49,861 nucleotides of DNA from positions 9,601-59,461 of the forward strand of contig JAKCWW010002281.1 in NCBI GenBank assembly GCA_026260175.1. The letters are read 5' to 3'. This document shows, in pieces, positions 32,440 to 41,832 of the stretch (position 1 is its first letter; every line of letters begins with the position of its first letter). Source of the stretch: Reticulitermes lucifugus. Lineage: Eukaryota > Arthropoda > Insecta > Blattodea > Rhinotermitidae. The notes under the pieces were generated by a model. The model was not told where the DNA came from, did not search any database, and worked only from the letters and a program-made list of their open reading frames with translations. A program made the translations under genes and the position numbers.

Positions 32440-33586
32440 ACAATTGGAACATGGAATGTGAGAAGCATGAATATAGGGAAACTACAGTTAGTTAAGAATG
32501 AAATGGAAAATGTTGGCATAGATTATCTTGGGTACAAGCGAGCTAAAGTGGATGGGCAAAGGCCACTTCAGCTCAGCCGGATACAAGGTATATTACTCTG
32601 GACACGAGACCAAAAGACTGAATGCGGTGGCAATAATTGTTGCTAAGAAAATGGTGGAAACTGTACAGGAATACAAGCCTATCAATGACAGAATAATCTA
32701 CATACGAATCAGAGCCATTCCAGAAAACCTATCTATCACTCAAGTGTATGCCCCAACCTCCAAGGCTAGTGAGGAGAAAATCGAACAATTTTACGAACAG
32801 CTGCAAGACGTAATATCAGAAATCCCATGGAACAATGTATCATTCATTATAGGCGACTTTAACGCGAAAGTTGATAACCAAATTGTCAAGGGCATAACTG
32901 GTAGATTTGGCCTGGGAACCAGACACGAAAGAGGGGATAAACTCATTGAATTTTGTATGGAAAACTCTTTATTCGTTGCCAACACCTTGTTTCAACAACC
33001 AACAGACAGACTGCACACTTGCACTTCTCCTGATGGCAGATACCAAAACCAAATAGACTACATTTTGGGCACACACAGGTGGAAAAGCACCATATTAGTC
33101 TCAAAAACAATACAAGCAGCAGACTGCGGGTATGACCATGAACTCTTAATAGCAACTACTTGGGTTAAGTTAAAGAGATCTAAAGAACACAGACAAATGC
33201 GATCAAAACTGGACTTGGAACACATACCAGAAGAATACAAACATGCAGTAGGCAAAGGGTTTGAAACATTGGAAGTGAGGAACCGAGACCCAGATAATCT
33301 CTGTGAAGAGATAAGAAGGGTTATAGCAGAAGCTGCTATGAAAAATAAGCCCCAAAAAAGAAACAAGAAAGGTCCCAAATGGCTCACAGAAAGAACCCTT
33401 AAGATTGCAGAAGAGAGACGAGAAGCAACACAAGTAGGAAACAGGGCAGAAGTAAGAAGACTGAACTCTGAGTTTCAAAGAGAAGCAAGGAAAGATAAAG
33501 ACAGATTCATAAAAGAGAAATGCCGCAATTTAGAGGAGAAAGCCCAGAAAAAGAGGCCAAGGGATATGTTCAGGACTATTAGATAG
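32440..33586 (+). pseudogene. LINE B ORF2, AP-endonuclease part
   Basis: The frame begins TIGTWNVRSMNIGKLQLVKN (from about 32440) and shifts frame near 32528. It then continues through SELKWMGKGHFSSAGYKVYY, LSITQVYAPTSKASEEKIEQ, FIIGDFNAKVD, LGTRHERGDKLIEFC, NQIDYILG and DHELL near 33145. These are the ordered motifs of an exonuclease/endonuclease/phosphatase nuclease (N in TWNVR, E/K in SELKW, GDFNA, D-H near the end). This nuclease nicks target DNA to prime reverse transcription. The linker to the RT domain follows, with a stop at 33586. Confidence 0.85.
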
Positions 33587-34174
33587 CTCACTAGACAGTT
33601 TATCCTCAAAACAGGTGCATTCAAAGGCAAAAATGGAGAATTAATAACTGAAAAGGACAAAATTTTAGAAAGATGGAAAGAGTACACAGCAGAGCTGTAC
33701 AAAACCAAAGAAGAGCCCGAAGACTTAAACGGCTCCACATACGAGAAAGAACCGTGGATTCTGGAGGGTGCGGTAAGGTGGGCTTTAGATCAGCTGCCTT
33801 ACAACAAAGCCCATGGGCGTAAATAGAATTGTTAAAAGCCATCAAAGAAGAAGTCATCCCAGCAATGACTATCTTGTGTAATGAAGTATGGGAGAAAGTG
33901 AAATGGCCACGAGAGTGGAAAAGGTCTATCTTCATACCTCTACCCAAGAAAGGAGATGTCAGAGAGTGCTCGAATAATCACACCATTGCATTAATCCCTC
34001 ACGCAAGCAAGATCCTACTGAGAATAATTCAGAAACGACTTGAACCGTATATAGAACGTGAAATGCCAGTGGAACAAGCAGGATTCAGGAAAGGGCGAGG
34101 GGACAAGGGACCAAATCGCCAATGTAAGATGGGTCATGGAAAGGACAAGAGAGCGCAACAAACCTGTATCTCTG
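33587..34174 (+). pseudogene. LINE B ORF2, reverse-transcriptase N-terminal part
   Basis: Frames with shifts encode WKEYTAELYKT, a degenerate LLKAIKEEVIPAMTILCNEV segment, EWKRSIFIPLPKKGDVRECS and IPHASKILLRIIQKRLEPYI. RT fingers motifs are followed by EQAGFRKGRGD at about 34070-34100. The reading continues to NKPV at 34168, where a hammerhead-bearing element is inserted. Confidence 0.8.
34163..34174 (+). repeat. Left target-site duplication of the 34175-34656 element
   Basis: CTGTATCTCTGT matches CTGTATATCTGT at 34657-34668 at 11 of 12 positions. In LINE B the undisturbed codons would be read once across this site. Confidence 0.8.
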
Positions 34175-34656
34175 TTTAACGTTGTGTTCACCGTGCATCT
34201 TAATATTAACATTTAGTTTTTCAACCAACGGCCACGCAACGAGACAACATAACAGCAAGATACGGACTTCAATATAAACATAACCAGCTGCCAGCAGTTT
34301 TAACAGTTTAAATAATTTAATAACAAGTTTTAATAACTTCGACAATTTCAAACAGACATTAACGACACCGCCCTACAATCACAAATTGCAGTACTGGAAT
34401 ATATACTTCAGACACAAACGGACGTTATATACACCGAGCCAACTCAAGAAAATTATGTGCAAAACCTTATATACTTGTGATTTTGAGTGTAAATATTAAC
34501 ATTAACGGAATAATAGTCAAGTAACAGCGCCAAATGGACAATGATCAGTGAAGTGCTTAGCAAAGTGCCCCTGATAATGGCCAAATTGAGGCCGAAACAT
34601 ATGTAGGGTGTAGTGAAACTATTTATATGTGCATTCGTTGGTTGAAAAACTAAATA
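34175..34656 (+). mobile_element. Hammerhead-bearing retroelement-like insertion (copy B)
   Basis: The 482-bp insertion splits the LINE B reverse transcriptase between NKPV and the YLCYVDYAKAFDSV block. Both ends have the 12-bp duplication. The 5' end shares TTCACCGTGCAT with copy A at 9181. There is an inverted pair TTAGTTTTTCAACCAACG (34213 on) and CGTTGGTTGAAAAACTAA (to about 34655). A hammerhead-like motif is at 34567-34608. It carries no protein-coding frame. Confidence 0.85.
34567..34608 (+). ncRNA. Hammerhead-like motif, one core change
   Basis: Helix I is GCCC (34567-34570) with GGGT from 34606. The core reads CTGATAA (34571-34577), so the invariant G8 is A. Stem II GGCC/GGCC closes a seven-base loop. 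GAAA is at 34594-34597, then the helix III palindrome ACATATGT and A34605. The G8 change would be expected to abolish cleavage. Confidence 0.65.
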
Positions 34657-35723
34657 CTGTATATCTGTGTTATGTAGACTACGCAAAGGCATTTGATAGT
34701 GTGGAACATTCAAAGATGTGGAACAGCAAGAGAAATATGGGAATACCCGAACATGTGATCGGATTAATAACAGACCTATACACAGAACAAGAAGCCAAAG
34801 TGCAGGTCGAACAAGGCACAACAGATTTGTTCCCAGTACAAAAAGGCATAAGGCAAGGCTGTATTTTATCTCCAGGCCTCTTTAATCTATACAGCGAGCA
34901 CATCGTAAGAACAGCGGGGTTAGAAGACATTGAGGCAGGTGTCAAAACAGGGGGACGAAAAATAAAGAACCTACGATACGCAGATGATACAACTCTACTA
35001 GCAGAAAACAAGGACGATATGGTCCAACTGATAAAAAGGGTCAAAATCAGTAGTGAAAAGGCAGGTCTTAAACTGAACATAAAGAAACCCACAATAATGA
35101 GCACTGGGGAACAAGGAAACATATTAGTAGACGGCGAAGAAATAAGGACAGTAACAAGCTATCAGTTCGTAGGGGCTCTCATCACCAATGACGGCTACAT
35201 CCATGAAGAGATCAAGAGAAGAATAAGGTTGGGCAAAGCAGCAATTGCAAAATTGATAAAAATTATGAAAGACTCGGGAGTTTTAACCAACACAAAAGTT
35301 AACTTAGTGCAGACAATAGTCTTCTCAGCAGTGCTGTATGAATGCGAAAGCTGGACGTTAATGAAGACAGACAAAAGGAAGCTAGATGCCTTCAAGCTAT
35401 GGACGTGAAGAAGACTGCTCAGAAAACCATGGACAGCAAGAAGGATGAATGCATCAGTGATTAATCAAATTAAGCCCGGGTACTCCCTAGAAACCTTAGC
35501 TGTAATGGGCAAATTGAAATATTTCGGACACATAATGCGCACGTCAGATTCATTGGAAAAAGATTTGATGTTAGGATTGACAGACGGCACTAGAAGAGGA
35601 GGAATACAGTGGACAAAATGTATGATTATACTGGTAATAATTGGAGCCACCGGAATAGTAACAAAAGGTTTAAAGAAAAATTTAGAAGCCATACCAGGAA
35701 AACATTCAATAGATTTACCATAA
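34657..35723 (+). pseudogene. LINE B ORF2, reverse-transcriptase palm to C-terminus
   Basis: The frame resumes YLCYVDYAKAFDSVEH (palm A with two Asp). It continues with GIRQGCILSPGLFNLYSEH (palm B), LRYADDTTLLAE (palm C, the YADD catalytic motif near 34975-35005) and IMSTGEQGNILVDGEE, then KVNLVQTIVFSAVLYECESW. A stop at 35408 and a frame change at about 35445 precede the C-terminal domain: NQIKPGYSLETLAVMGKLKY, FGHIMR and GLTDGTRRGG. The catalytic motifs are intact, but the frame is not continuous. Confidence 0.85.
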
Positions 35724-35851
35724 AAGACAGCTATACTTGGAACGTCACACGTAATATGGAAAGTAGTGCAGTCTGAAACTTGAAGCCTGAGCGGTGGGGA
35801 TCACTGTTGGTTCAAGAGGAGAAGTACCAGGGAGAAAAGGCCTGTGACAAG

Positions 35852-35882
35852 AGGTAACATAATAATTATAATAATAATAATA
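35852..35882 (+). repeat. (ATA)n tail of LINE B
   Basis: AATAATTATAATAATAATAA ends the LINE and marks its 3' terminus. Confidence 0.8.
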
Positions 35883-36395
35883 ACCACCCCCCCCCCAGGG
35901 GGCACTGTCTTTCCAAAGGTTTATATTAAACTGGGCGTGGAGGATTGCGTGCTCGAATGAGGTGAGGGCTATGCCAATGGTAGCATAGCTACTGGTGGGG
36001 TTATCCAAGCCGGTCAGGTCTCAGCAGTGGAGCCAGACCAAGAGCGTTCCACAACAAACCCGCAGGGGTAGGATTACCATACGTCGGGTTTTCCCGGACA
36101 TGTCCTCTTTTTCAGGCTTCAGAATTGTGTCCAGGGGTATTTTTCGTTTTACAAAAATGTGCGGGTTTTTGGCCTTTGTCAATAGTCACAATTTTTCGGT
36201 GGTCGTTATGTATGTTATAGTTCATAGTTCTCGTAGACAAGGTTTCAACTTCAGAACTTATTTTCGCAGTCACTTCTCGTGGATCTGAATGCATGCTTGC
36301 ACAGCCCAGTTCCGGTTGTTCCTTTGAACTGTGTGCAGTGTAGTGGAGGACGTGTTGTGCACTGTTCAGTTTGTGTGTCGTTTTTATCGCGTTCT
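35883..36395 (+). repeat. Unassigned repeat DNA after LINE B
   Basis: A C run at 35884-35899 is followed by a block with GGGCTATGCCAATGGTAGCA and TGGGGTTATCCAAGCCGGTC, which looks like 5' sequence of a dispersed element. From about 36070 the frame GLPYVGFSRTCPLF, shifting repeatedly, leads into the zinc-finger fragment at 36400. Confidence 0.4.
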
Positions 36396-36399
36396 TACA

Positions 36400-36840
36400 A
36401 TGGGGAAAAGAAAACGTAAATTCAAGGACGAACTAAAAAGCAAGTATCCGTGTTTCCGAAATGGTCGTGATGAGTGGGAAGCCGAATGCTTGGTATGTAA
36501 ACCAGGAACTTACGTGTCTGTGGCGAACAAGAGTGATCTTCATCTTTGAGCCCATGTGGGATGCAAGAAGCAAAAGAAAGCTGTTACGAGGTGAAACGAA
36601 GTCCGCAAAAGTAATCAAGTTTCTTTACTAAATCGGGAAGCAAATCAGATGATGCTGTGTTAGCGGCAGATGGTGCATTTGCATTTCATACTGTGAAACA
36701 TCATAGTAGTTTCAAGACAACGGACTGCATGTCTGTTCTACTCAAAACGATATTTCCTTATTCTCAAATAGCCCGAAAATTTTAAAGTGCGCGGACAAAG
36801 ACAAAAGCAATCATTAACTCAGTAACTCAGTAAGTACTAG
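36400..36840 (+). pseudogene. Zinc-finger transposase-like fragment (hAT-like)
   Basis: The ATG at 36400 opens MGKRKRKFKDELKSKYPCFR, then EAECLVCKPGTYVSVANKSD LHL followed by a stop where related proteins continue into an AHV...KHKK zinc-ligand segment. Later frames give FAFHTVKHH, TTDCMSVLLKTIFPYSQIAR and RTKTKAIINS. A Cys-x2-Cys followed by a His-rich segment suggests a BED-like finger at the N-terminus of a hAT-type or domesticated transposase. Stops and shifts make it non-functional. The family assignment is from pattern memory only. Confidence 0.5.
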
Positions 36841-36845
36841 TTATG

Positions 36846-37220
36846 ATTTATTATGCTTATTTTCATTGTGCTTAGTTACGGCATAATCTTTTGGGGTAAT
36901 TCCCCACATAGTATTGACTTACTTCGACTTCAAAAAAGGTTATTAGAATTATTTGCGGTATACATAATAGAGTCTCATGTAGAGACTATTTTAAACAATT
37001 AAAAATATTTCCTCTTCAATCTCAGTATGTATTCTCAATATTGATGTTTGTAGCTAATAATATTAATTATTATAAGTTCTGTTCTGATATACATGATATT
37101 AAAACTAGACATACTAAAGATCTGTATCAACCATCTTCCTCCTTATCAGTTTTTAATAACAGGACTTTTAATATGAGTATAAAAATATTTAATAAACTAC
37201 CGACTGAAATAAAGATATAG
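36846..37220 (+). pseudogene. LINE C-terminal fragment (third LINE family)
   Basis: After one frameshift near 36945 the frame reads IRIICGIHNRVSCRDYFKQL, KIFPLQSQYVFSILMFVANN, then SDIHDIKTRHTKDLYQPSS and MSIKIFNKLPTEIK before TAG. This is the extreme C-terminal region of a Jockey/CR1-like LINE, in which a Y/F-G-I-I-W-G block, RVLR and NKLP motifs follow the reverse transcriptase. Upstream, LSYGIIFWGNSPHSIDLLRL is in another frame. It is a 5'-truncated copy unrelated to the RTE-type LINE B. Confidence 0.75.
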
Positions 37221-37500
37221 AAAAGAGGTTTGCGTTGTTGCTGTTATTGTGCAGCTGGACACATAGTAGCAACGTCTGAAATTATTGTCTGCAACAATTG
37301 ACACTGCAGCTGTACCTGTTATTGCTATGGCAACAATTGGAAGTAAATTTGATGAAGCTGCCGAGGAGGCTGAAGTAACAAACGAAAATAATGAAGTTGC
37401 AGTTACACAGGATGCTTGTCAACGTTACAACGCCATGCCAAAGCCAATATAATGCACCCACAATTATTGCCTACAAGAACAGGACACCAGTCGGCATAGA
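37221..37500 (+). other. No feature recognised
   Basis: Short frames only. The sequence leads into the 94-bp tandem array. Confidence 0.35.
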
Positions 37501-37509
37501 CAAAGGAAC

Positions 37510-37890
37510 GTACGTGCTTCACCTGAACAGCTATACACACGCAACACAACGGTGCTTGAAACCAATGCAGTGTTTTATAATACAGTGATCGCAAAAAGTG
37601 ATATACAGTGCTTCACCTGAACAGCTATACACACGCAACACAATGGTACTTGAAACCANNNNNNNNNNNNNNNNNNNNNNNNNNNNNNNNNNNNNNNNNN
37701 NNNNNNNNNNNNNNNNNNNNNNNNNNNNNNNNNNNNNNNNNNNNNNNNNNNNNNNNNNNNNNNNNNNNNNNNNNNNNNNNNNNAAGTGATATACAGTGCT
37801 TCACCTGAACAGCTATACACACGCAACACAATGGTACTTGAAACCAAAGCAGTGTTTTATAATACAGTGATCACAACAAGTGATATACAG
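37510..37890 (+). repeat. 94-bp tandem repeat with assembly gap
   Basis: The block GTGCTTCACCTGAACAGCTA starts at 37514, 37608 and 37796; the gaps are 94 and 188 bp, i.e. exactly one and two units. A run of 125 N (37659-37783) lies inside. The array therefore has at least three visible copies and space for one or two hidden ones. Another partial unit ends near 37890 and precedes the hammerhead at 38013. Confidence 0.85.
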
Positions 37891-38012
37891 TGCCCATTGA
37901 ATGTGGTCCCCAATAGAACGACGTGAAACTTTATTGTTTTAAAGTTTTTATATAACACCCACACATCTCATGATTAACCTATTGATCGTGATTATGCTAT
38001 GGAACGCTAGTT

Positions 38013-38056
38013 GCCCCTGATGATGGCCAGTTAGCTGGCCGAAACATATGTAGGGC
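38013..38056 (+). ncRNA. Putative type I hammerhead ribozyme (best copy)
   Basis: Helix I is GCCC (38013-38016) with GGGC (38053-38056). The core CTGATGA is 38017-38023. Stem II is a perfect six-pair GGCCAG (38025-38030)/CTGGCC (38035-38040) with loop TTAG. GAAA is 38041-38044. Helix III is the palindrome ACATATGT (38044-38051), with A38052 at the cleavage position. Every conserved core base is present. Four-base-pair helices III usually need dimerisation for activity. Confidence 0.8.
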
Positions 38057-38119
38057 TTGGTTTTTTAAAAAGTATTAATGTTTTAATAGGAAGTGCATGT
38101 GTTGGTATAGTGTTTACTA

Positions 38120-38510
38120 GTGTTAATACAAGATGCTTTAAAAATGTTGAACAAGTTGGAAGATATTGAAAGTCAGCATAATAACCTGCAACAGCGGTCT
38201 AATCAAAACAAGTTACAAGCACATTGCAATTATAACAGAGATGACCCCAGAGATGGTAGGATTCACACTGTGCGACAAACACACATAGACCAGGAACCAT
38301 GAATAACTAGAAATTCTAGATACCTGGAGCAGCAAGGTTACAATGGACAAGACACACACAGGTCAGGAGGACAAAGAAGAAATTACTCTCCCCGTCGTAA
38401 TATGACAAATACGTCAGCTTTAAATCCAGAAGCAACACCATACCACCAGGCCAGAAGTTCACAGGAAAATGAAACGGATAACATGACAGGAAGCTTCAGG
38501 GAAACACAGT
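38120..38510 (+). pseudogene. Hydrophilic gag-like ORF remnant after the hammerhead
   Basis: Two in-frame segments split by one TGA at 38300 read NKLEDIESQHNNLQQRSNQN, then RNSRYLEQQGYNGQDTHRSG, GQRRNYSPRRN and a Gln/Asn/Ser-rich end. The Arg- and Gln-rich composition resembles the nucleic-acid-binding part of a retroelement gag-like protein, but I recognise no motif. Its position 60 bp after a hammerhead and a tandem array fits a degraded retroelement. Confidence 0.35.
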
Positions 38511-38800
38511 AGAGGATCAAATACTGTTCGCATATGTGAGACATGAAGGAGGTCTGGCAAGCTCAATTCAAGCACCTAATGACACTAACATGGAAACTGA
38601 AATGTCAGATATTGCAAGGGAAACTTTATTGAATAATGAAGTTGACGTAATGACGTACTTTATAAAGGATGAAAGCATGAACAATTGTTCACACATACAT
38701 GCATGACTAATGACAAGATTGAGAAATTAAACTGTATATTCCTGAATAAGTCACAAAGAACCAACATTGTAAACATCAGCTGTCAAAAACCAAATCACTT

Positions 38801-38940
38801 ATTACTCCAGCATGGTTCATTCCATTTTACATGGCCATCCTCATGGAGTATTGTTTCAAAAACACGTAATCAAATACCAATAAGATGACCATGTAAAACT
38901 GGTCAAAACATGTCAAGTAATAACAGATGGTTGTTGATTT
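38801..38940 (+). repeat. Short inverted repeat with degenerate hammerhead-like string
   Basis: ATTTTACATGGCCATC (about 38822-38837) mirrors GATGACCATGTAAAACT (about 38884-38900). Then GGTC, AAAACATGTC follow in the order stem II, A-rich box and helix III of the hammerheads, but CTGANGA is only AAGATGA-like. It is probably a decayed member of the same family. Confidence 0.35.
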
Positions 38941-39166
38941 GACAGATGGTGTGTACATTGCTGATTCTTTGTAATTTCTTCATTAGAAGGGTACATGGTC
39001 AAACATGAACACTACCGGATTGTAGATTCCTGACTTCACCTTAGCCAGGTATGGAAAAGCCAGAAAGGTCAAAGACTTATTCCTGGAAGCATATGTTAAG
39101 AAATGTGGACAAATGTTAACTCTAATATACATAAACAACAGAACTATTTTCAATATTTCCAATAAA

Positions 39167-39645
39167 AATGCACGTACTAAAATACAATTCATAACAAGTA
39201 TTAAAACTCCTACATGTTTTGGCACCAGGGTGCGATCCTCAGAGAGTTATAGAACAAGTACAAGTGTAGTGTACACTACACCGCCCAATACAACACACAA
39301 CACACGCTCCACCTAGATAAGATCCCTTCAGATCACATATGAAAGAGGCAGCTGTTTGTATGCATACTCCATACAGAATGTAAACAACTACAGACTTAAA
39401 CTTGGAACTGCTCACTATTACATAATTTAATATCACAATATTCTAATTTTTATACTTGTCGATTTTTTATGTATTTTATAAATTTAACATTTTAAACATT
39501 TCAGTATGGGCAGTGTAATACTTAGACTAAGGTGTTGGACTTATATTCCTTTGTTCTACAATTCCCTGAGAATGGTACCCCAGTGCTGAAACATGTAGGA
39601 GTTTTAATACTTGTTATGAATTGTATTTTATTAAGTGCATTTGTT
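39167..39645 (+). mobile_element. Inverted-repeat element with hammerhead motif (copy C)
   Basis: The left arm (about 39167-39285) and the reverse complement of the right arm (about 39530-39645) match closely, sharing AAAATACAATTCATAACAAG and TATTAAAACTCCTACATGTTT. Each arm holds one hammerhead-like motif, facing outward on opposite strands. The element lies about 250 bp beyond the SSUH2 stop codon, so SSUH2 transcripts may read into it. Confidence 0.75.
39561..39603 (+). ncRNA. Hammerhead-like motif, one core change
   Basis: Helix I pairs AATTCC-like bases before the core with GGAGTT from 39598 (one wobble). The core is CTGAGAA (39566-39572), with A instead of G8. Stem II GGTAC/GTGCT includes two wobble pairs. 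GAAA is at 39588-39591, followed by the helix III palindrome ACATGT and A39597. On the minus strand, the left arm (39205-39243) keeps an intact CTGAGGA but lacks G12. Confidence 0.6.
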
Positions 39646-39893
39646 GGTGGATATATTGATTGTAAGAATATGCACGGTATGAATAATATAAAACATAACT
39701 ATAAATCATGACATCCAATCACTAGCAAGCTTTTCTTTATGCATTAAAAATATTGTAGGCCTATATTACGACATATTCATCTTAGGAACTCCTTAATCTC
39801 ATTGTGCATGAACTTCATACCTATTTGGTGAATTACAGATACTAACAGGGTAAACAATCGAGAATCTTACGCAAAGCTACAGTTCACACTCCT

Positions 39894-40046
39894 CTAGCTC
39901 AGGGTGCAGGAGGAGCAGCAGCAACAGGTCTGTGGATAGTCTGGTGCATAAACCTTGTTCTCATAGCCACAAAGCCAGAATTCACCATCACATCCCTTCC
40001 ACTCATAGTGGACTGATGTTATGGGAACCACACGGACCTGCTGTCG
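39894..40046 (-). CDS. SSUH2: SSUH2 homolog, terminal exon
   Basis: On the minus strand, a GCTTTTTTTCAG-like acceptor (AG at 40048-40047) opens 50 codons and a TAG. The product runs RQQVRVVPITSVHYEWKGCD, GEFWLCGYENKVYAPDYPQT, CCCCSSCTLS. It fits the conserved end of SSUH2 proteins: an RQ start, a V-x-Y segment, a V-Y-x-x-D-Y-P strand and a terminal Cys cluster. It enters in phase 0, directly continuous with the exon ending at 41833 (QRILAQ/RQQV). The exon is shorter than 60 codons, so simple ORF scans miss it. The Cys cluster could bind a metal or be lipid-modified; this is inference. Confidence 0.85.
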   Translation of the reverse strand, partial: RQQVRVVPITSVHYEWKGCDGEFWLCGYENKVYAPDYPQTCCCCSSCTLS

Positions 40047-40269
40047 CTGAAAAAAAGGATTCTGATATATCACACCACATTAATGACATTTAAACAGAAT
40101 CTGGTTCATGAAAATGGATTTAATAATCAATGAGCAGTACAACCTGGGCCAGAAAGAGGCATTCCAAATTTCCTGAACCTGCTGCTAGGACCAAAAATGG
40201 CACTACCTTCTGAGTCAGTCTAGGGAGTTTTGCAGCCACAATATCTGCCCTAATTCTTGACAGGTGTTT

Positions 40270-41520
40270 ACTGTTGTGCATGTTAAGTGCAATACACAAC
40301 ATTCTAATGGCTGATTTGAAGAAACAACACACTTTCATTAACTTTGATTTCAACTTAGGGAAAACTGTGTCACAACACATGAAGTTCCCAAAACAGCTTT
40401 CAGTGACAATGCCATGGGAAGAACATAAACTTTTGAGTGGTTTTCTCAATTCAAAAGTGGGGAAATGTCAGTTGAAGAGATCCACACTCTTCTGGGATAC
40501 TACGCAGCGTCAAGTTGTAATACTTTACCAACGTTTCTGGACAACACATCGGTCCCATCTTCAAGGGTCAAGAAGTCCAAGAAGACCCTTGAAGATGGGA
40601 CCGATACGTTGTCCCAAAATGTTGGTAAAGTATTACCAATTGATGCTGCGTAATATCCTAGAACAGTGCAGATCTCATCAACATCACGGCGGAAGCCTGA
40701 AATCATGTCAGTTGAAAACTGTAAGCATTCAGGTTTCCCCTCCAGAGATTACACAGATGAACATGTGGAGACAGCAAAGTCATCAACAAAGATTAATGCA
40801 GTACCATTTTAGAGATCACTGGCAGGTCAGGCCTCTAGTATGGAACGTGCCTGTTAATTATAATGGAGGACTTAATGATGCACCAGATGTCTGTAAAGTT
40901 TGTGCCTTAGTTGTTCACTGATGAGCAGAAGGAGTGGCATGTGTATGTGTCCCACGAAGTTCAATGAAGTCAGAAACAACCAAAACGTCTTCTCAAAAAA
41001 CATAAGAGCAGATGAAACCTGGGTTTACTGTTATAACCCAGAAACCAAACAACAGTCCACTCAGAGGAAAAGGACATCATTTCCACAAAGAAAGAGAGAC
41101 AAGTTATGTCAAACATCAAGGGCATGTTGGTGATCTTTTTGACTGTGAAGGCATTGTTCATCAGGCAAAATGGTTAATCAGGAGGTTCTGTAATGTCTGA
41201 GGCAGCAAGTCTGCCAAAAATGTCTCAAATTATGGTGAAATCAGAACTGGTTGATTAACCGTGAAAATATGTCATCACACACTGCTTTTGCAGTATCGTA
41301 ATGTTTGGCTGCCAAAAATGTGCCTGCTTACTTGCCTGTTTTAGCCCCTTATGATTTATTTTTTTCACCCCAGATACTGTGGTTATGAAGACGTTGTTTC
41401 TACGATGTCCTTCTGTCCTGTACATGATTCCAAAAGTCAGTTCCAGCAGTGCCAGAAACACTGGATCTACTGTATAAACTCATAAGGAGCTCGTTTGAAG
41501 AGGTCAATAACGACCCATAA
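40270..41520 (+). pseudogene. mariner transposase pseudogene
   Basis: Broken plus-strand frames retain the order of a mariner transposase. An N-terminal HTH piece reads INFDFNLGKTVSQ. Then come SGFPSRDYTDEHVETA, SLCLSCSLMSRRS, ADETWVYCYNPETKQQSTQ (first catalytic Asp in the DETWVY motif), MSNIKGMLVIFLTVKALF, a degraded middle, and LLACFSPL plus VVMKTLFLRCPSV where the PHPPYSPDL and KGRRF motifs would be. A 172-bp foldback element is inserted at 40491-40662. Many stops make it non-functional. Confidence 0.8.
40491..40662. repeat. 172-bp palindromic element inside the mariner copy
   Basis: The left arm (40491-40570) and the reverse complement of the right arm (40583-40662) agree at roughly 85-90% of positions, starting with a TCTGGGATACTACGCAG-type end and meeting at TCAAGGGTC. 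The spacer is about 12 bp. Both open frames across it (both strands) give the same kind of protein string, which is an artefact of the palindrome. Confidence 0.85.
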
Positions 41521-41832
41521 CAAAGTAAGCATATATTTCTACATCAATTCAGTCCAGGAACTTTCAGATACACCCTCAAATGTGCATGAGAAAGGTGAAT
41601 TGAAAGACAGGGGCAGGGAAGACAGGATCTACCAGCAATCATAAAAACACAATAACACAAACAATATTCAATTGAGACACCTACCTACTTACCTAACAAG
41701 CAACAGTCTTGTCACATCCCAGAAGTCCATAATTGTAATATGCACTGCCACGAGAGCCTCAATTCACTAGTAACAAATTCTTTACATTGAAATTGAAATT
41801 CAAAATAAATGGCTTTAGTAAAAGAAGCATAC
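41521..41832 (-). other. SSUH2 intron, left part
   Basis: The intron between the terminal exon and the exon at 41833-42040 also holds the mariner pseudogene. The donor on the minus strand is CAA/GTATGC at 41833-41832. Confidence 0.6.

Larger units (their letters stand above)
30818..35882 (+). mobile_element. Near full-length degenerate RTE-type LINE (LINE B)
   Basis: A unit of about 5 kb on the plus strand interrupts LINE A. It has a 5' UTR (30818-31310), ORF1 with a PHD-like finger, and ORF2 with an APE-type endonuclease and a reverse transcriptase. It ends at a 3' microsatellite-like tail ATAATAATTATAATAATAAT (about 35852-35881). A short tandem-repeat tail instead of poly(A) is characteristic of the RTE clade. 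Both ORFs carry frameshifts and stops, and ORF2 holds a 482-bp insertion at 34175-34656. The element is dead as it stands. Confidence 0.8.

Noticed and set aside
40465..40706. Protein-coding genes on both strands near 40.5 kb
   Set aside because: Both frames come from the arms of one palindrome.
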